From Abelmoschus esculentus (lineage: Eukaryota > Streptophyta > Magnoliopsida > Malvales > Malvaceae): 64,000 nucleotides of DNA. The notes under the pieces were generated by a model. The model made no database searches. It worked only from the letters and a program-made list of their open reading frames with translations, and was not told the DNA's origin. Shown here in pieces: positions 23,419 to 35,480 of the stretch (positions are counted from its first letter, which is position 1; the number at the start of each line of letters is the position of its first letter). The DNA lies in assembly GCA_035048815.1 (NCBI GenBank), contig JAUCBN010000037.1, positions 10,692,001-10,756,000 on the forward strand, written 5' to 3'. The translations under genes were made by a program, and so were the position numbers.

Positions 23419-24940
23419 TTAATCAATCAACATATCCGTATAAGTACATCTCTTAACCAGCAAATATAATATTAAAAAAATACTCAAATCTCAAGTTCAA
23501 AATAATATAATAACCACATGCATCCCACCATCTTATGCATCAATTACATAAACCGGTAACAACCACTTTTCTCATGTTTTCAAAACAAAACAATGGGAGC
23601 ATCATATACAAATAAAATCTTTGTAAACATGTCTCATGAATTTCAAAATGCATGCATAATCACATATGCAAATACAATCCGAGCATTACTAAAAACATGG
23701 TAAAACATGGCGTAATATGGGAACCTTTATTAAGAAAGCAAAACGTTTAACTTACTTCCGAGTGTAAGGAGGTTTCTCACACCTTCCCTACACTCCAAAG
23801 CCTTTGAAAACACATGTAAAATATTGTCGGATTGGCAACCTACTCACAAATTTACTAAACACCTATTGTAGAGCCACAAAATATGTTTCGGCTTGTCCGA
23901 ACACCTTCAAACGTGACCTTCTTCTTCTTGACCTGTTTCATGCTTCAAGAATAGAGGTATTAGTGCATTAAAGTGCATCCAATCAACCTCCAACTCAAAC
24001 CTATACATCGCGACCCCTAAAATGCCCTAAAAAACCAATTGAAAACTCATTAAAACCTCTCCAAACACAATATAAACCTTAGTTTCGGGATTAAATACTT
24101 AAAAGTCATCTTAAAAACATGTAACCAAATCAAAATTTATACATTTATACATTAAAAAACCCAACTATCAATTGAGTATGAAAATCATCAAAACAATAGA
24201 ATTTCATCGTCAAAAAACCGATTATAATGAAACCCAAGATTAAAACATGTTGTAATCAACCAAGAACTTGAAAATTTTAATAAATAACTTAATAATTCAT
24301 AGGTTTGAATGATTTTCACCTCCAAATCTGATCCAACCTCCTTCCACATTTAAAACAACGGAAAAACAAACAAAATTTGAAGAGGAAAAATATAGGAATG
24401 AAAACCAACGTGAATTAATTTAAAAAGATTGATGTTTACCTTGAAAATATGAAGAGTTATTTATTTTTAAGAAGAGGAAAAATAAAGAGAAAAAAGGAAT
24501 TTGAGTTTTAACGTGAATTATGGTTTTTTTAGATAAAATTGAGGAATTGTGGTTAATTAGGTTAATCTAGGTGGTTAAAAGATGTTTAAATAGGTCCATT
24601 GTAAAGAGATTAGCTATGAATAGGATTGAATCAAAGACCCTTAAAGATTTAAATTTTTGGCCCTATTACAATTTAGCCACTAAAACAATTTGGTTTTCAA
24701 TTTTTACAAAATAGTCACTAGTTTTAAAATCTCAAGGACCCAAGGGTTAATTTTCAAAATTGATTTGAACAAAATCAAATATATGTTAAATAATAATTTT
24801 AGAATATTTTTCCATAATTTATCTCTTTCCAAAAATTGATTTTTAAAAAAATAATCTTGAACTAGGCTAAAGGACTAACATGGTTTAACCAACCTCTAAA
24901 ACGGTCGCCAAAACATTTAGGCTCATTTTGGGGCATTACA
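23419..24940 (-). repeat. Probable LTR of the minus-strand Tekay-like element, outer part
   Basis: On the minus strand it starts TGTAATGCCCCAAAATGAGC at 24940, the form of many plant Ty3 LTR starts, and runs non-coding to the Athila-type insertion; 13813-13229 would continue it to the gag gene. The total of about 2.1 kb fits a Tekay-type LTR plus leader. No second copy is present, so this is an inference from position and terminal sequence. Confidence 0.5.
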
Positions 24941-26473
24941 GTTTAGGTACACATAGTCTTATTACTATCTATTAGAAATGCTTTGATTTCAAATAGAAGT
25001 GTTGGAATAAAAATAGATTCCAATAATAAAATTGTGTATTGGTACTCAGTCTTCATTTGAAATAAAATAGAAGTTTAGAACCTGGAGGCTAAGATTAGTG
25101 CTTGATAACATGGGTACAGTAAAAGTGTTACAGGATGGCACTATTGCTTTTGCATCTTTGTTCATTCCACATGTATATGCTCTTCTTGGAAAAGATTGAA
25201 TGATTCATTTTGTACATGTTTATATAGAGTCTAATAGAGTTGTGGATTAACTTGAAAATCATTATGTAATGATTCATTAGATAATCGAATATTTCGTTAA
25301 ATTTTTGTGGAAAGTTAAGGAAAGATGGGTGATAGTTAATTTTTGATGTTTTGAGTTTTTTGTCTTATTTTTCATGATTCTATAATTTTTTTATAATCTC
25401 TATGGGTGTTTTTTTCCTCTACTTGGGATTAGAGAGGTTTTTAACGAAGCGTATATTTTTTTGTATAAATTCTCTATCTAATGAAATCATAGGCTTTGAT
25501 AAAAAAAGTCTGAAGGACTTTATACCTACTAACATTTTAAATTCTGGGACGTGATCTTATACGATATATATTTTTTTTTGAAAGAATAAGGCGTTAGAAA
25601 AATTAAAATATATTGAGTGATATCAATAAAAAATAAGAAAGTATTATTTCGGTAAATTTAGATTCAAAACTGATTATTAAATAATATTATAAATATGTTT
25701 TATAATTTTAGATTATATTTGATTTATTAAATAATTTTATAAATTTTACTTATTTATGTAAAATAGAATATAAAGAAATATATATGAGTATCGTATATAG
25801 TTAAAAAATTTAATTTATATTTTAATTGATTAATATATTAACATTATAAATAATTACATATAAATTTGAATATAAATTCAAACAAATATATTTAATTTGA
25901 TTTGACTCAAATTTTATGAACTTCAGTAGACTCAACTCCAAAATTTTTTAAATAAATTTTTAATGATAAATAGTACTCATAAACTCGATTAGCTGAAAGT
26001 TTTGGCTAGATCGAACACTCTTTTAATATTCCCTCAAAGTTTCCTACTTTCTCACTTTATCCCTTGAAAATGAAAAATTATTACATGATCTCGATGTATC
26101 ACGTCATTTTATGATCTCATTCAATGAGATTCGTCAATTTAATGATATATACGAAAAATATGAAAATTTATTTTATAAAAAAATAAAAATTTACTTTAAA
26201 GAAATAAAATATTATTATTAAATAAAACTATAAATAGCAATCAATGTAAGCTAGGTTTCTCTTATAATTTTTTCTTTAGATTGTTTTACTACTTTGCTTC
26301 CTGAAGTCATAAAACTGTTAAGATGTCTGTGGTACAAAATAATGCCACGTGTCATGATTAAAAAGTTCACAAGACAATTAAAAATAGAAATTTAAAATTT
26401 TATAACAAAAAATCTCAAAAAGTTTTAAACATCAAAATTTAAAAATGGAACTTCAAAATATATTTTATTTTTT
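24941..26473. other. AT-rich intergenic DNA
   Basis: No gene is supported. The stretch near 25400-25500 (TTTTTAACGAAGCG and an ATCTAATGAAATC end) resembles the 3' end of a Copia or LINE transcript, but nothing coding accompanies it. Confidence 0.45.
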
Positions 26474-26706
26474 TGAATAAAGTAAATAACAAGAATAAAA
26501 TAGGAGAACAAAGATGAGAGACAAGAAAAGAGAGATTTTATTATATTCTCAAAGTAGGGTTGTATACAATGCTTTGTCTAAAAGTCTATATTTATAGACA
26601 TAAGATGAAAATCCTAATTCCAATGGGTATTAAACCCTAATAATAAAGCTCACTAAAGTTTAACTTAATATATGGATATCCACCATAAATAAAGATATTC
26701 ATAACA
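26474..26706 (-). repeat. 3' LTR of minus-strand Copia element
   Basis: 233 bp; on the minus strand it begins TGTTATGAATATC after the purine tract and ends TTTATTCA. Confidence 0.9.
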
Positions 26707-27037
26707 CTCCCCCTTGGATATCCATGAAGATAATGTGCCTCGTTAAAAACTTACTAAGATAAAAACCCTGTGGGAAAAAAAATCTTAGTGAAGGAAAAAG
26801 AGTAAACACATCTTTGATACGCGTAACATGTTGCCTCATTAAAAACCTTACCAGGAAAACCCATTGGGATAAAACCTCAGTTAAAGGAAAAAGAGTGCAA
26901 CACGTATTTACTCTCCCTCATGAAAATATCACATAAGATCTTTGAATCTTCATAATTCAATATTGAATACAATCTTCAAATGTTGAAGTAGATCATGCAC
27001 TAGTGGATAAATCTTCCAAATCATTGCTTGAAATGAT

Positions 27038-27250
27038 TCATTGAATACTATTCATTTGAAAATCATGAGGGACGAAACTTGAAGAAATATGTTTCGTTTT
27101 ATCATATTTGATATATCCAACTTGAGATATAAATTTTGTATTATCTCTGTACAAGATAGCTTGCATCTTATCTTGTGAAAAACAGTCACATATCTTCAGG
27201 ATATGTTTATCCAAACACATATTTCGGCTTTGCCTCATGCATAACAATTA
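27038..27250 (-). pseudogene. Copia RNase H C-terminal fragment
   Basis: The fragment reads ILYRDNTKFISQVGYIKYD followed by TKHIS, the end of the Copia RNase H domain (DN..CI.Q...GYIKGDRTKHI in the family). RNase H removes the RNA template during reverse transcription. The upstream part is broken by stops. It continues the same degraded pol gene as the RT fragment near 27550. Confidence 0.8.
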
Positions 27251-27399
27251 TTTAAATGTAATGATCTCGTAGCACTTAAATAATATTTATGGACCAACTA
27301 AGATACGATGCTTCCAGATCAAATAATGTGTATATTGTGCTTTAGACCAAGAATATCATTACTCTTTTCGTGAGGCAAAAAAATCTTTGTTTACAGTAA

Positions 27400-27640
27400 G
27401 AGACCTAGCAACAACCATAAGAGTGATCAATAGATATGTGTTATGCATGTAAAGTCTCTTTCAATATTTTTCTGTATGTCGATAGATACACAAGGATTTG
27501 AGGAGATCTCTTCACGAGTCCCAACGATATTCAAATCATCGACATATACAACAATAAAAATTCAGAGCTAAACCTCTTAATAAAAATGCTCGGGGAAATA
27601 ATTCATATAGCATTATGCTAATAAGTATTCAATAAGGCGA
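27400..27640 (-). pseudogene. Copia RT fragment with YVDD box
   Basis: The minus-strand codons at 27549-27520 read VYVDDLNIVG, the catalytic box of Copia reverse transcriptase with both aspartates kept. Flanking parts are readable only in pieces across frames. Confidence 0.75.
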
Positions 27641-28959
27641 TTATACCAAATACGCCTAAATTGTTTTAAGACATAAAAAGATATATTCAATATGATTGAA
27701 TAATATTCTCGAGAACTTGAATGAACTGCTTATGGAAATCTAAATCTTTCCGGAAGTTTCATGTAAATATTATTGTTAAGAGGCCCATTCAAATATGATG
27801 TAACAACATCCATTAGGCAAAAACCGAGTAATTTTATTTATTGCCAGACTGATCAAAATCTAAAAGTAGTTGCATCCACCATCGAGGAATATATTTTCCT
27901 CATAATCAATTTCATGTCTTTGTGAGAATCCTTGTGCAACCAAATGAGCTTATATCTCATGATTTCCCCTTTTGATTTCTCTTTCTCACAAAGGCTCGTT
28001 TATATCCACGAGCTTTACACATTTCAATGTACGGGCTATAGGCCCAAATACTTTTCTTTTCAAAAGAGATTTTAGTTTCGCCTTAATTGCCTCTTTCATG
28101 TTGGCCAATCATTTCTTTGTTTACATTGCCCAATTGACAATGATTCATGATCCACATCATCAAATAAAATCTCTAGTGCTATATTGCATACAAATATATT
28201 AACGACGTCGATTTAATTTCAGTTCCACTTATTACCAGACATGACATAATCTATTGAGATCTCTTTATTATCAGGTACCTGAGTCATGTCAATATCTCTG
28301 TTGGAGACCTTTTAATCTCTTCTAAAGATTTTCATAATTGATTGATTCCTCGATTAAATCATCATAAAATATAGCTCCTTTTCTTTTTCGAGGATTTCTT
28401 TATTTTTGGAACTTACTTGTCTACTATGCTTCAAGCGTAAGTTAGACTCATTAGCAACTAGAGTTTATCCTTTTAGGACATCAAATTTAATCGGAGCATT
28501 CATAGTTGGTATACGTGACTTAATCACTCTTTTAAGGTTAGCAAAATCATCTGGCAATTGATTTGCTAAATGAATTATCCTTTGAACTTATAGTTCACAT
28601 TGTGTAGTACGTGGATCAAAATTAAAAAAAAAATGATAATTCATTAAAACTTATTTCTTTCCCCAGCTATTTATTTTCTCCCTCTAATGTTGGGTAAATT
28701 GACTCATTAAAATGATAGTTAGTAAATCGGGTTGTAAATAAACCCCCTATCAGAAGCTCTTATATATATTCCCAACAAAACTCATCTTTGTGCGTTGTGG
28801 TGGAGCAATTAGAACATATATCGCACACCCAAAATAAAATTAAGATGAGAAATATTTGGTTCCTGACCATAATTCATTTATATTGGGAGAACTTATGATC
28901 ATTTGTTGGTTTGATGCGAATTAGTGATACTACATGTAAAATAATATATCATCAACATT

Positions 28960-29200
28960 ATCAAGACCGAATTTCTTTATAAGATAATCTGGAAAATGTG
29001 CTCATAATTTTATCAACTGAGCAAGTAGCCTCGCAAACACCAAGTTGCGGGTTAATAACATGAATACATATAACCATCTAGTCGATGCATCGATAAAAAT
29101 CGTAAAATATCTAGATGGACTGTAAGAAAGGTGTATGGGCCCACATATATCACCTTGTATCCATTCTAAAAAATTAATAGCATTCTATCTTAAATGTTGA
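28960..29200 (-). pseudogene. Copia integrase core fragment
   Basis: The minus-strand reading at about 29160-29030 gives IQGDICGPIHLSYSPSRYF, then FIDASTRWLYVF, the region around the first two catalytic aspartates of Copia integrase. The rest of the domain is too degraded to follow. Confidence 0.75.
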
Positions 29201-29576
29201 TGATTGAATAATCAAATTGCTTTCATAGCAAGTATCACGTGAAATATTACCATGAAGAAAATCTTAGTTCTTCAATAAATGACCACATGAAAATGTCAGC
29301 AAATTTTCGCATCATAATTGAACCGGGATGGTCTAACCGGTCATGCCAAATAAAATTATCAGTAAACATCTAGTTTACAATAGCATGAGCTTCAATTTGT
29401 ACTATTTCTTATGTAGTACAATATGGATAATAGTGCATGTAATTTTACCAAGATTTCATTATTGCCTTGAGTTATACTCGTAATATTGAGATAGTAAGCA
29501 TCCACTTGACTAATATTCTCAATATATTTCTGCAAATATCTTTAAAATTCAATAGGTCTCTTTGTGACTTTGACAA

Positions 29577-29698
29577 GCATAATGCACTGTAAATATGAGA
29601 TAAAGTCTCATTTGGCAATAACAAATTTGCTCAATGAGCATAATGCACTATAAATATGAGATAAAGTCTCATTTGGCAATAACATATTTGCTCAGTCG
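29577..29698. repeat. 61-bp tandem duplication
   Basis: GCATAATGCACTRTAAATAT through TTTGCTCARTSRG occurs twice with a 61-bp period and only a few differences, inside the Copia element. Confidence 0.85.
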
Positions 29699-29806
29699 GA
29701 GCTTTCTGTGATATTAGTACTTCCGGATATAGTACTCATATTATTCCCCTGCATTCAAAATGAGAAAATATGCATAATTATGCACCTTTTAATATGTGCT
29801 TTATTT

Positions 29807-31006
29807 CATTCACTTCGGGAAATGAAAAATATGTGCTCTGTACCATTCACTTCGAGAAATGGAAAAAATATTAAAAAAATAACACATCATATCAAATCGG
29901 ATCAAAAATAAGCTCTCAAGAGCTCTTTCGAAGCACTGATATTTTAGTACTTTGAGATATAATACTCATATTTCCCTTGTATTTAAATGGGAAAATATTT
30001 CTTATGCTTAAGTATTATATGGGTACTTGCAGTGTCTGCTAAGCATAAATCGCCATAAATTATTGCATATTTTATTCCGGAAGTAATCATATTCTTTTTA
30101 AGGAAAAATTTAATATAAAAGATAAATAAATAATATATAAAATAAGTTAACATAAAAAAATAATAAATAAAAGTAAATTAACATAAATAAATAAATTAAC
30201 ATTAAACAAAATAAATTAAAGATCAATTATTCCTTTTAGAATTTATAAAGGAAATAAATGACGAATTATTCCCTTCAAGGGTTATGAGAAAAATTATCAA
30301 TATCCAATTGAGTTGGATAAAGTCCATAATACTTTCTTTAATTTCGCCACAAAGAAAATATTTTTATATTTTCTTTAATCTACCATTCATGATTATGGAA
30401 AAATGCCATAATACTTTGGCGTTTGACAAGTACGAGATCAATAGTTTGTACTATTGTATTGATAACATAAAGATTTTGATATGATCTCTATCATTCTTGT
30501 CATCTTTATAATTCCACTTCTTGTGGATATAAGCATTCTCAAAATAATCATCTTATCCATGTCTATTTTATGATCTCAATCATGACCACAATTACTAATG
30601 TGGGATTTATTTTTTCTGTTATAAAATATCACATTCACTTCAAGGAATGGAGCGGAGATTGATAGGTATTTAAAACCCTTGTATGATATTGTGTCTGTAA
30701 GACAACATTAATGTGTGAAAAGTGGAGTTTATTTTTCTAACATATCCTCATCAATGATACTCTGGCACATAATTGAGTTTTATTCACTAACCATATAGTG
30801 AATTATCATGTTTGCATTCAGTTCAAGGAATGAAATAAATTCAATAATCACATGGAATAAACACCATGCTTGCATTCACTTCAGGGAATGACATAAATAA
30901 AATAATTGCATGGAATAATCATCATGCTTGCATTCACTTTAAGGAATGTCATAAATCCAATAATTACATGGAATAGGCATCATGCATGCATTCACTTTAG
31001 GGAATG
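29807..31006. repeat. Seven CATTCACTTC-type dyads, four in a 58-bp tandem array
   Basis: CATTCRSTTYRRGRAATG-type words start at 29807, 29844, 30632, 30815, 30873, 30931 and 30989. The last four are exactly 58 bp apart and form a tandem array (about 30775-31010). The outer bases CATTC/GAATG are inverted repeats. The array lies where the leader or gag of the minus-strand Copia element should be. Confidence 0.85.
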
Positions 31007-31793
31007 CCTCCCATAAAAATTCTTTGATCAAGACGATTTTCATAACTTGAACTTGGGAGAAGTCTATAGTCAAGTTTTTCGGCACAAAAAAATGTTGCTT
31101 TCAAGCAAATATAGACTTTATAATATTCATACTATTAAATAGTAATTGATCAACCGATATATATATATATTCAATATATACAAGGAACAAAAATTTAATC
31201 CTTATATGTGGCGTTGTTAAACCACTTCACAAGGTCCTTTAAAAGAACCTCCTTTGAGACCAGTAGCCTCGCAGAACGGGATGTCCAGCCAATATACTCG
31301 GATTAAACCAACATAAAAAAGAACATATTAATTAATTAAATGTTTAATATTTGTTCTAATATCATGTAATACTTAGAACATGATTAAAACATAAACTTTC
31401 GTCATAATAATAAAATAAACAAATATTGGTTATAAATAAAGACAAAAAAAATCTCAAATTAAATAAATAAAACATACCGAACTTTTTATTAATTTAAATA
31501 TATGGAAAGTTTAATCACCAATATTTTGTTAAAATATTTTTCGGGAATTGTCGACAAGCACCACGGGAATTGAGTCACTTTATCGCTACACAAACACCAA
31601 ACAACCAAAGATTTTTAATAAATTGAAATCAAATCAAAGATCAAGAGAGAAAAATAATCGGTAATTAAAATATAATTGAGGGAGAAAAACTTATCTTTGA
31701 TTTATGCTAGTAACAAATTCTTGTCAATAACTCCTTTAAGATTCGAACGACAAATACCTCCGTTGGTTAGAGTCTCGTGCTGATAACGTGTTG

Positions 31794-32026
31794 TGAATAA
31801 AGTAAGTAACAAGAATAAAATAGGAGAACAAAGATGAGAGACAAAAAAAGAGAGATTTTATTATATTCTCAAAGTAGGATTGTATACAATGCTTTGTCTA
31901 AAAGTCTACATTTATAGACATAAGATGGAAACCCTAATTCTAATGGGTATTAAATCCTAATAATAAAGCTCACTAAAGTTTAACTTAATATATGGATATC
32001 CACCATAAATAAAGATATTCATAACA
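31794..32026 (-). repeat. 5' LTR of minus-strand Copia element
   Basis: 233 bp, matching 26474-26706. Immediately inside, the minus strand reads ACACGTTATCAGCACGAG, in the place of a primer-binding site. Confidence 0.9.
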
Positions 32027-32230
32027 TTATTTTAAAAATTATTTTCTTTTTTTAAAATATTTTAATTTTTAAAATTATATTTTTGTCAAGTAATAATTTA
32101 AAAATAATGTTTTAAATTTAAAATTAATTCTTTAATAAATCTTAATTTTAATTTTAATCTTAATCTTATTCAAAATAGAAATACATGTGTTCCCTTTTTC
32201 GATCGCATGTTAATATTCAATGCTTGAAAG

Positions 32231-32758
32231 TAGAGATGAATACGGGTTAGATTTTCGACCCACCCAAACCCGACCCGAACACAAATACTTTAAATTCGAC
32301 TCTGATCCGACCTGAATATTTTTTTAAAAAAATCTAACTCGACCCGAAAATAAATATCTTAAACTCGACTCCGATTCGACCCGAATTATAGAAAAAAATA
32401 AATTTAGGGACTAAATTATAAAAAATAATTTTCGGGGACTTAATTATAAATAAATAAATACAACTTTAAGGACTAAATTATAAATAAAAATTAATTTTAA
32501 GGACCTCATTATAAAAAATATATAGATAGAGGACAATTATTATAAATATCCCTAAAAAAATATAAAAAAATTACGTATTTAGTCCCAGGTCGAGTCAAAT
32601 TTTTTACATCCTAAACTCGAACCCGACCTGACCCAATGTCACTTTAAAAAATCACTCAACCCGACTCGATCCAAACCCGATTTTTTATCAAAATATCCGA
32701 CCAAAATAAATCGAGTTGAGTTAAAATCCAATCAAATCGAATAAAATACTCATCTCTA
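32231..32758. mobile_element. hAT-like non-autonomous element with 8-bp TSD
   Basis: 528 bp. The ends are TAGAGATGAATA and TACTCATCTCTA, inverted repeats with one mismatch in 12. Flanks are CTTGAAAG (32223-32230) and CTTGAAAG (32759-32766), a perfect 8-bp target duplication as made by hAT transposases. The interior is rich in ACCCGACC/GGTCGAGT words near each end and GGACTAAATTATAAA repeats in the middle. No coding sequence. Confidence 0.92.
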
Positions 32759-32766
32759 CTTGAAAG

Positions 32767-33958
32767 TGGAATGTACCTTGTTTTTCGATCACATACACGT
32801 ATTTTTGTTTACGTCATATGTCCATAACTGGTAAAAAAACGTTTGCCTTGTAGTGGAAGGAAATTAATGTCCTCGGTGTAAATGCATATATGATGGAATA
32901 GTAGTTGTTTCTACTTGTATTCAAACTATATTTATTTTATGATTTACATTTAAAATTTATGATTATTTTTTTAAGATTTAAACTTAATTTAATTTTTACG
33001 AATACAAAGTACCTTAACGTAACATAATTTATTGATGCAATGGATTCTTGGAAAATTAAATGTCAATTGACATGATAAACCGATGTTCTCATATTTGAGG
33101 TCATTTGAGTATTATTTCAGTTTAAGTAATTGGCTTTGTTTTATTTGTTGCATCAAGCAGGACAAACCTAAGGGTAAGGGGTGGTTTAAAGATTTTTGAT
33201 GTTCTGTATAATTTATTAGAACGAAATTTTTATTTTATCAAAAATATTATTACTTTTAAGGATTTTAGAGGATTCTATAATTTTTTTAAAGATATATAAG
33301 TTTTTTTTCTAAAAATCTTACATTAATAAAAATATATATTAAATTATCTTCTTGAGCAAAAAAATAATTAATTATTAAACATTTAAAAATCAAACATTTT
33401 AAGTTTTCACTTAAAAATTGTCATTCTATTTTATGTTTTAATTTTTAGATAATTATTATATATAATATAATTATATATAATTTATATATTTTTATAAATA
33501 TTTAATTTAATTTCTTTATTTCGGACCGTTCTCGTTTGGGGTCATATGTGGTCACTCCTATTGTACCTGTCGAGAACCCTGCTACTAGGGATACTAAGGA
33601 ACAATCATAACTCTTAAGATTTTAAGGTTTTCTACATTATATAAATATATATATATATTATTTTTTATTGATATAATTTTTTTAATAGCTTGTACCTTTA
33701 CATAAAATTTTGGGTTTACCTAATATTAGGCTTGAGATTTATTAAGCAAATAATATGAAATAAGAGAGGAACAAAAATTATTTGTCTCTTTATTATGTTT
33801 TTATTCATGTCTTTTATTGAAAATTTCTAGAAAATTAAATTTTAAACTCTAACCCTTATTTTATATATTTTAAATCCTAACACTACACCCTAAAAAGTAC
33901 ACCCTAAATACAATCTCAAACCTTGAATTCTAAACCCTAATCCTTCTAATTTAAAACA
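32767..33958. other. AT-rich spacer downstream of the nsLTP gene
   Basis: No gene or transposon end could be supported. Near 33860-33950 several CCCTAAA-like words occur, too few and irregular for a telomeric repeat. Confidence 0.5.
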
Positions 33959-34409
33959 GAGCACCAATAAAACATGAAGAAAAGACAAACGATTTGTGTC
34001 AAGGGGGAGTTCCTCAATAATTTATGATTAAACAAGTATCACGTGAACATAATGATACAACACACTTTCATTGGAAACAAAAATCATATCAGGAAAACTA
34101 GTAAGAAAGAATCATCATCGTCAATACTGTAACAGGCAAAAATTCCCTACATAGACCCACAATTGATTAGAATTTGAAATAATTTGAAACGGAGCACCAA
34201 TAAAACATGAAAAAAAGACAAACGATTTGTGTCCAAGGGGGAGTTCCTCAATAATTTATGATTAAACAAGTATCACGTGAACATAATGAAACAACACACT
34301 CTCATTGGAAACAAAAATCATATCAGGAAAACTAGTAAGAAAGAATCATCATCGTCAATACTGTAACAGGCAAAAATTCCCTACATAGACCCACAATTGA
34401 TTAGAATTT
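33959..34409. repeat. Direct duplication of about 217 bp at the nsLTP 3' end
   Basis: 33959-34176 and 34192-34409 are near-identical direct copies with a 233-bp period, separated by about 15 bp. The second copy includes the last few bases of the nsLTP coding region (stop at 34401-34403) and its 3' flank; the first copy is a duplicated 3' flank. Confidence 0.92.
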
Positions 34410-35126
34410 GGAGACAAATACGAGAAAGACAAGGAACAGAACCCAAACGAGGGAGGCTTTCGATAAGCTTGCATCAGACGATCCTTCGTCAATCGATGGG
34501 ACAAATTTAGATCTTGTACCTACATATTTGTCTAGGCAATGACATAAAATTTTGTCCCTTCTCACTTGATCATTATAGTAATGTCTAAAAACTTGCAATG
34601 ATGTTCAAGATATATAATGTACCTGAAGGAATGTCTGATTCCGATGGTGTTGTGGTACCCTCGGGTGTTTCATCTGAATCTAATGGTGAACCGGCCGAAG
34701 TCGATGCTGATGGAGTTCCAGAAGTTCCACTTGAGAAATTTTAGTTCAAGTTACTAACAAACAGAAATCCCCTTGTTAAATATGGCAATCAAGCATAGAA
34801 GGCTTACCGTTACACTGGCTAACTGGTGGAGTTTGCACCTGACAAGCACTAGGGAGTTGCATGGCTAGAGTCTAGTTTATGGTAATTCCCAACGAAGAAC
34901 CGGTATTAAGCGCGGAGCAAAGGCATTGAGGTGATGATTGAACGACCGCCCTCAGTTGTGAGTAGCATGTAGACGATGGGGTAGACATATTTCCGGTAAT
35001 ATAGTTGAGGCATGGGGCTAGGCTGGTAAATGCAAAGGTGCAGCTTTGGGCGTTGGTTCTAGCCCATAGCATTGCTACGAGGACTAGGACTAGTCCTATT
35101 CTCATATCAAGACCTCTAGAAGCCAT
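34401..35126 (-). pseudogene. GPI-anchored nsLTP (LTPG-type), broken
   Basis: Exon 1 is 35126-34808, exon 2 34729-34623 and exon 3 34519-34401. Exon 1 encodes a signal peptide (residues 1-26, ending WARTNA) and the eight-cysteine lipid-transfer domain. Exon 2 is a Ser/Thr/Pro linker, and exon 3 gives a C-terminal hydrophobic tail (ASLVWVLFLVFLVFV) expected of a GPI signal. Such proteins carry lipids to the cell surface and cuticle. Three lesions are seen: TAG at 34872-34874 where the family has Gln (GITIN-Q), the usual CC pair reads Cys-Tyr (STCYSQL), and exon 2 as spliced at the present AAG joins out of frame by one base. Moving that junction one base restores a total divisible by three, suggesting an acceptor change from CAGG to CAAG. 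All three can be G:C to A:T transitions. Confidence 0.85.
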
Positions 35127-35480
35127 CCTTTAACTGCCTAGAATGTTTAGAAACTATAGAGTTAGGTCTTGAGTGTAAGAATCAAGAAACTTTATTAAAT
35201 TAATTGATTTGATTTGTAGATTTGGGGTTTGAGTGAGGAGAATGAAGCCATTGGAATTATATTGGAAAGCCTCGGAGGAAAGTGACAAATTAATTGGTAT
35301 ATTTAGATGAAAAATTCTTACTAAACTTGAGAGTTGTTCAATAACTAACAGCTACTTGATTTGCCAATAGTTTGAGATGGTAAGAAATGAAATTGATATT
35401 TCCCCTTTGAAAGAAAAATTCAGGCTCTTCTTTTTATATTAAACAGCTAACATATTCATATCCGACGTTTGTGTTATCGC
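35127..35480. promoter_or_regulatory. Upstream region of the minus-strand nsLTP gene
   Basis: 354 bp between the nsLTP start codon and the Ty3 insertion. With 42495-42772 it would have formed a shared promoter of about 630 bp for the two divergent nsLTP genes before the insertion. No individual site is certain. Confidence 0.5.

Larger units (their letters stand above)
26474..32026 (-). mobile_element. Copia retrotransposon, decayed
   Basis: Two 233-bp LTRs (26474-26706 and 31794-32026; plus-strand form TGAATAAAG...CATAACA) enclose a minus-strand Copia pol. By my count the LTRs differ at eight positions, all transitions (about 3.4%). The purine tract CCAAGGGGGAG lies at 26707-26717 beside the left LTR. 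Readable domains from right to left are integrase (about 29180-29040), RT with YVDD (about 27550) and the RNase H tail (27247-27038). Many stops and small indels make it inactive. The gag region is not recognisable and is replaced by repeat arrays. The AT-rich flanks show no clear target duplication. Confidence 0.88.

Noticed and set aside
30775..31010. Regularly spaced repeats as a CRISPR array
   Set aside because: The 58-bp units are similar along most of their length rather than short repeats with unique spacers, and the DNA is a plant retrotransposon.
33860..33955. Telomere-like CCCTAAA words
   Set aside because: Only a few irregular copies in AT-rich DNA; no array.
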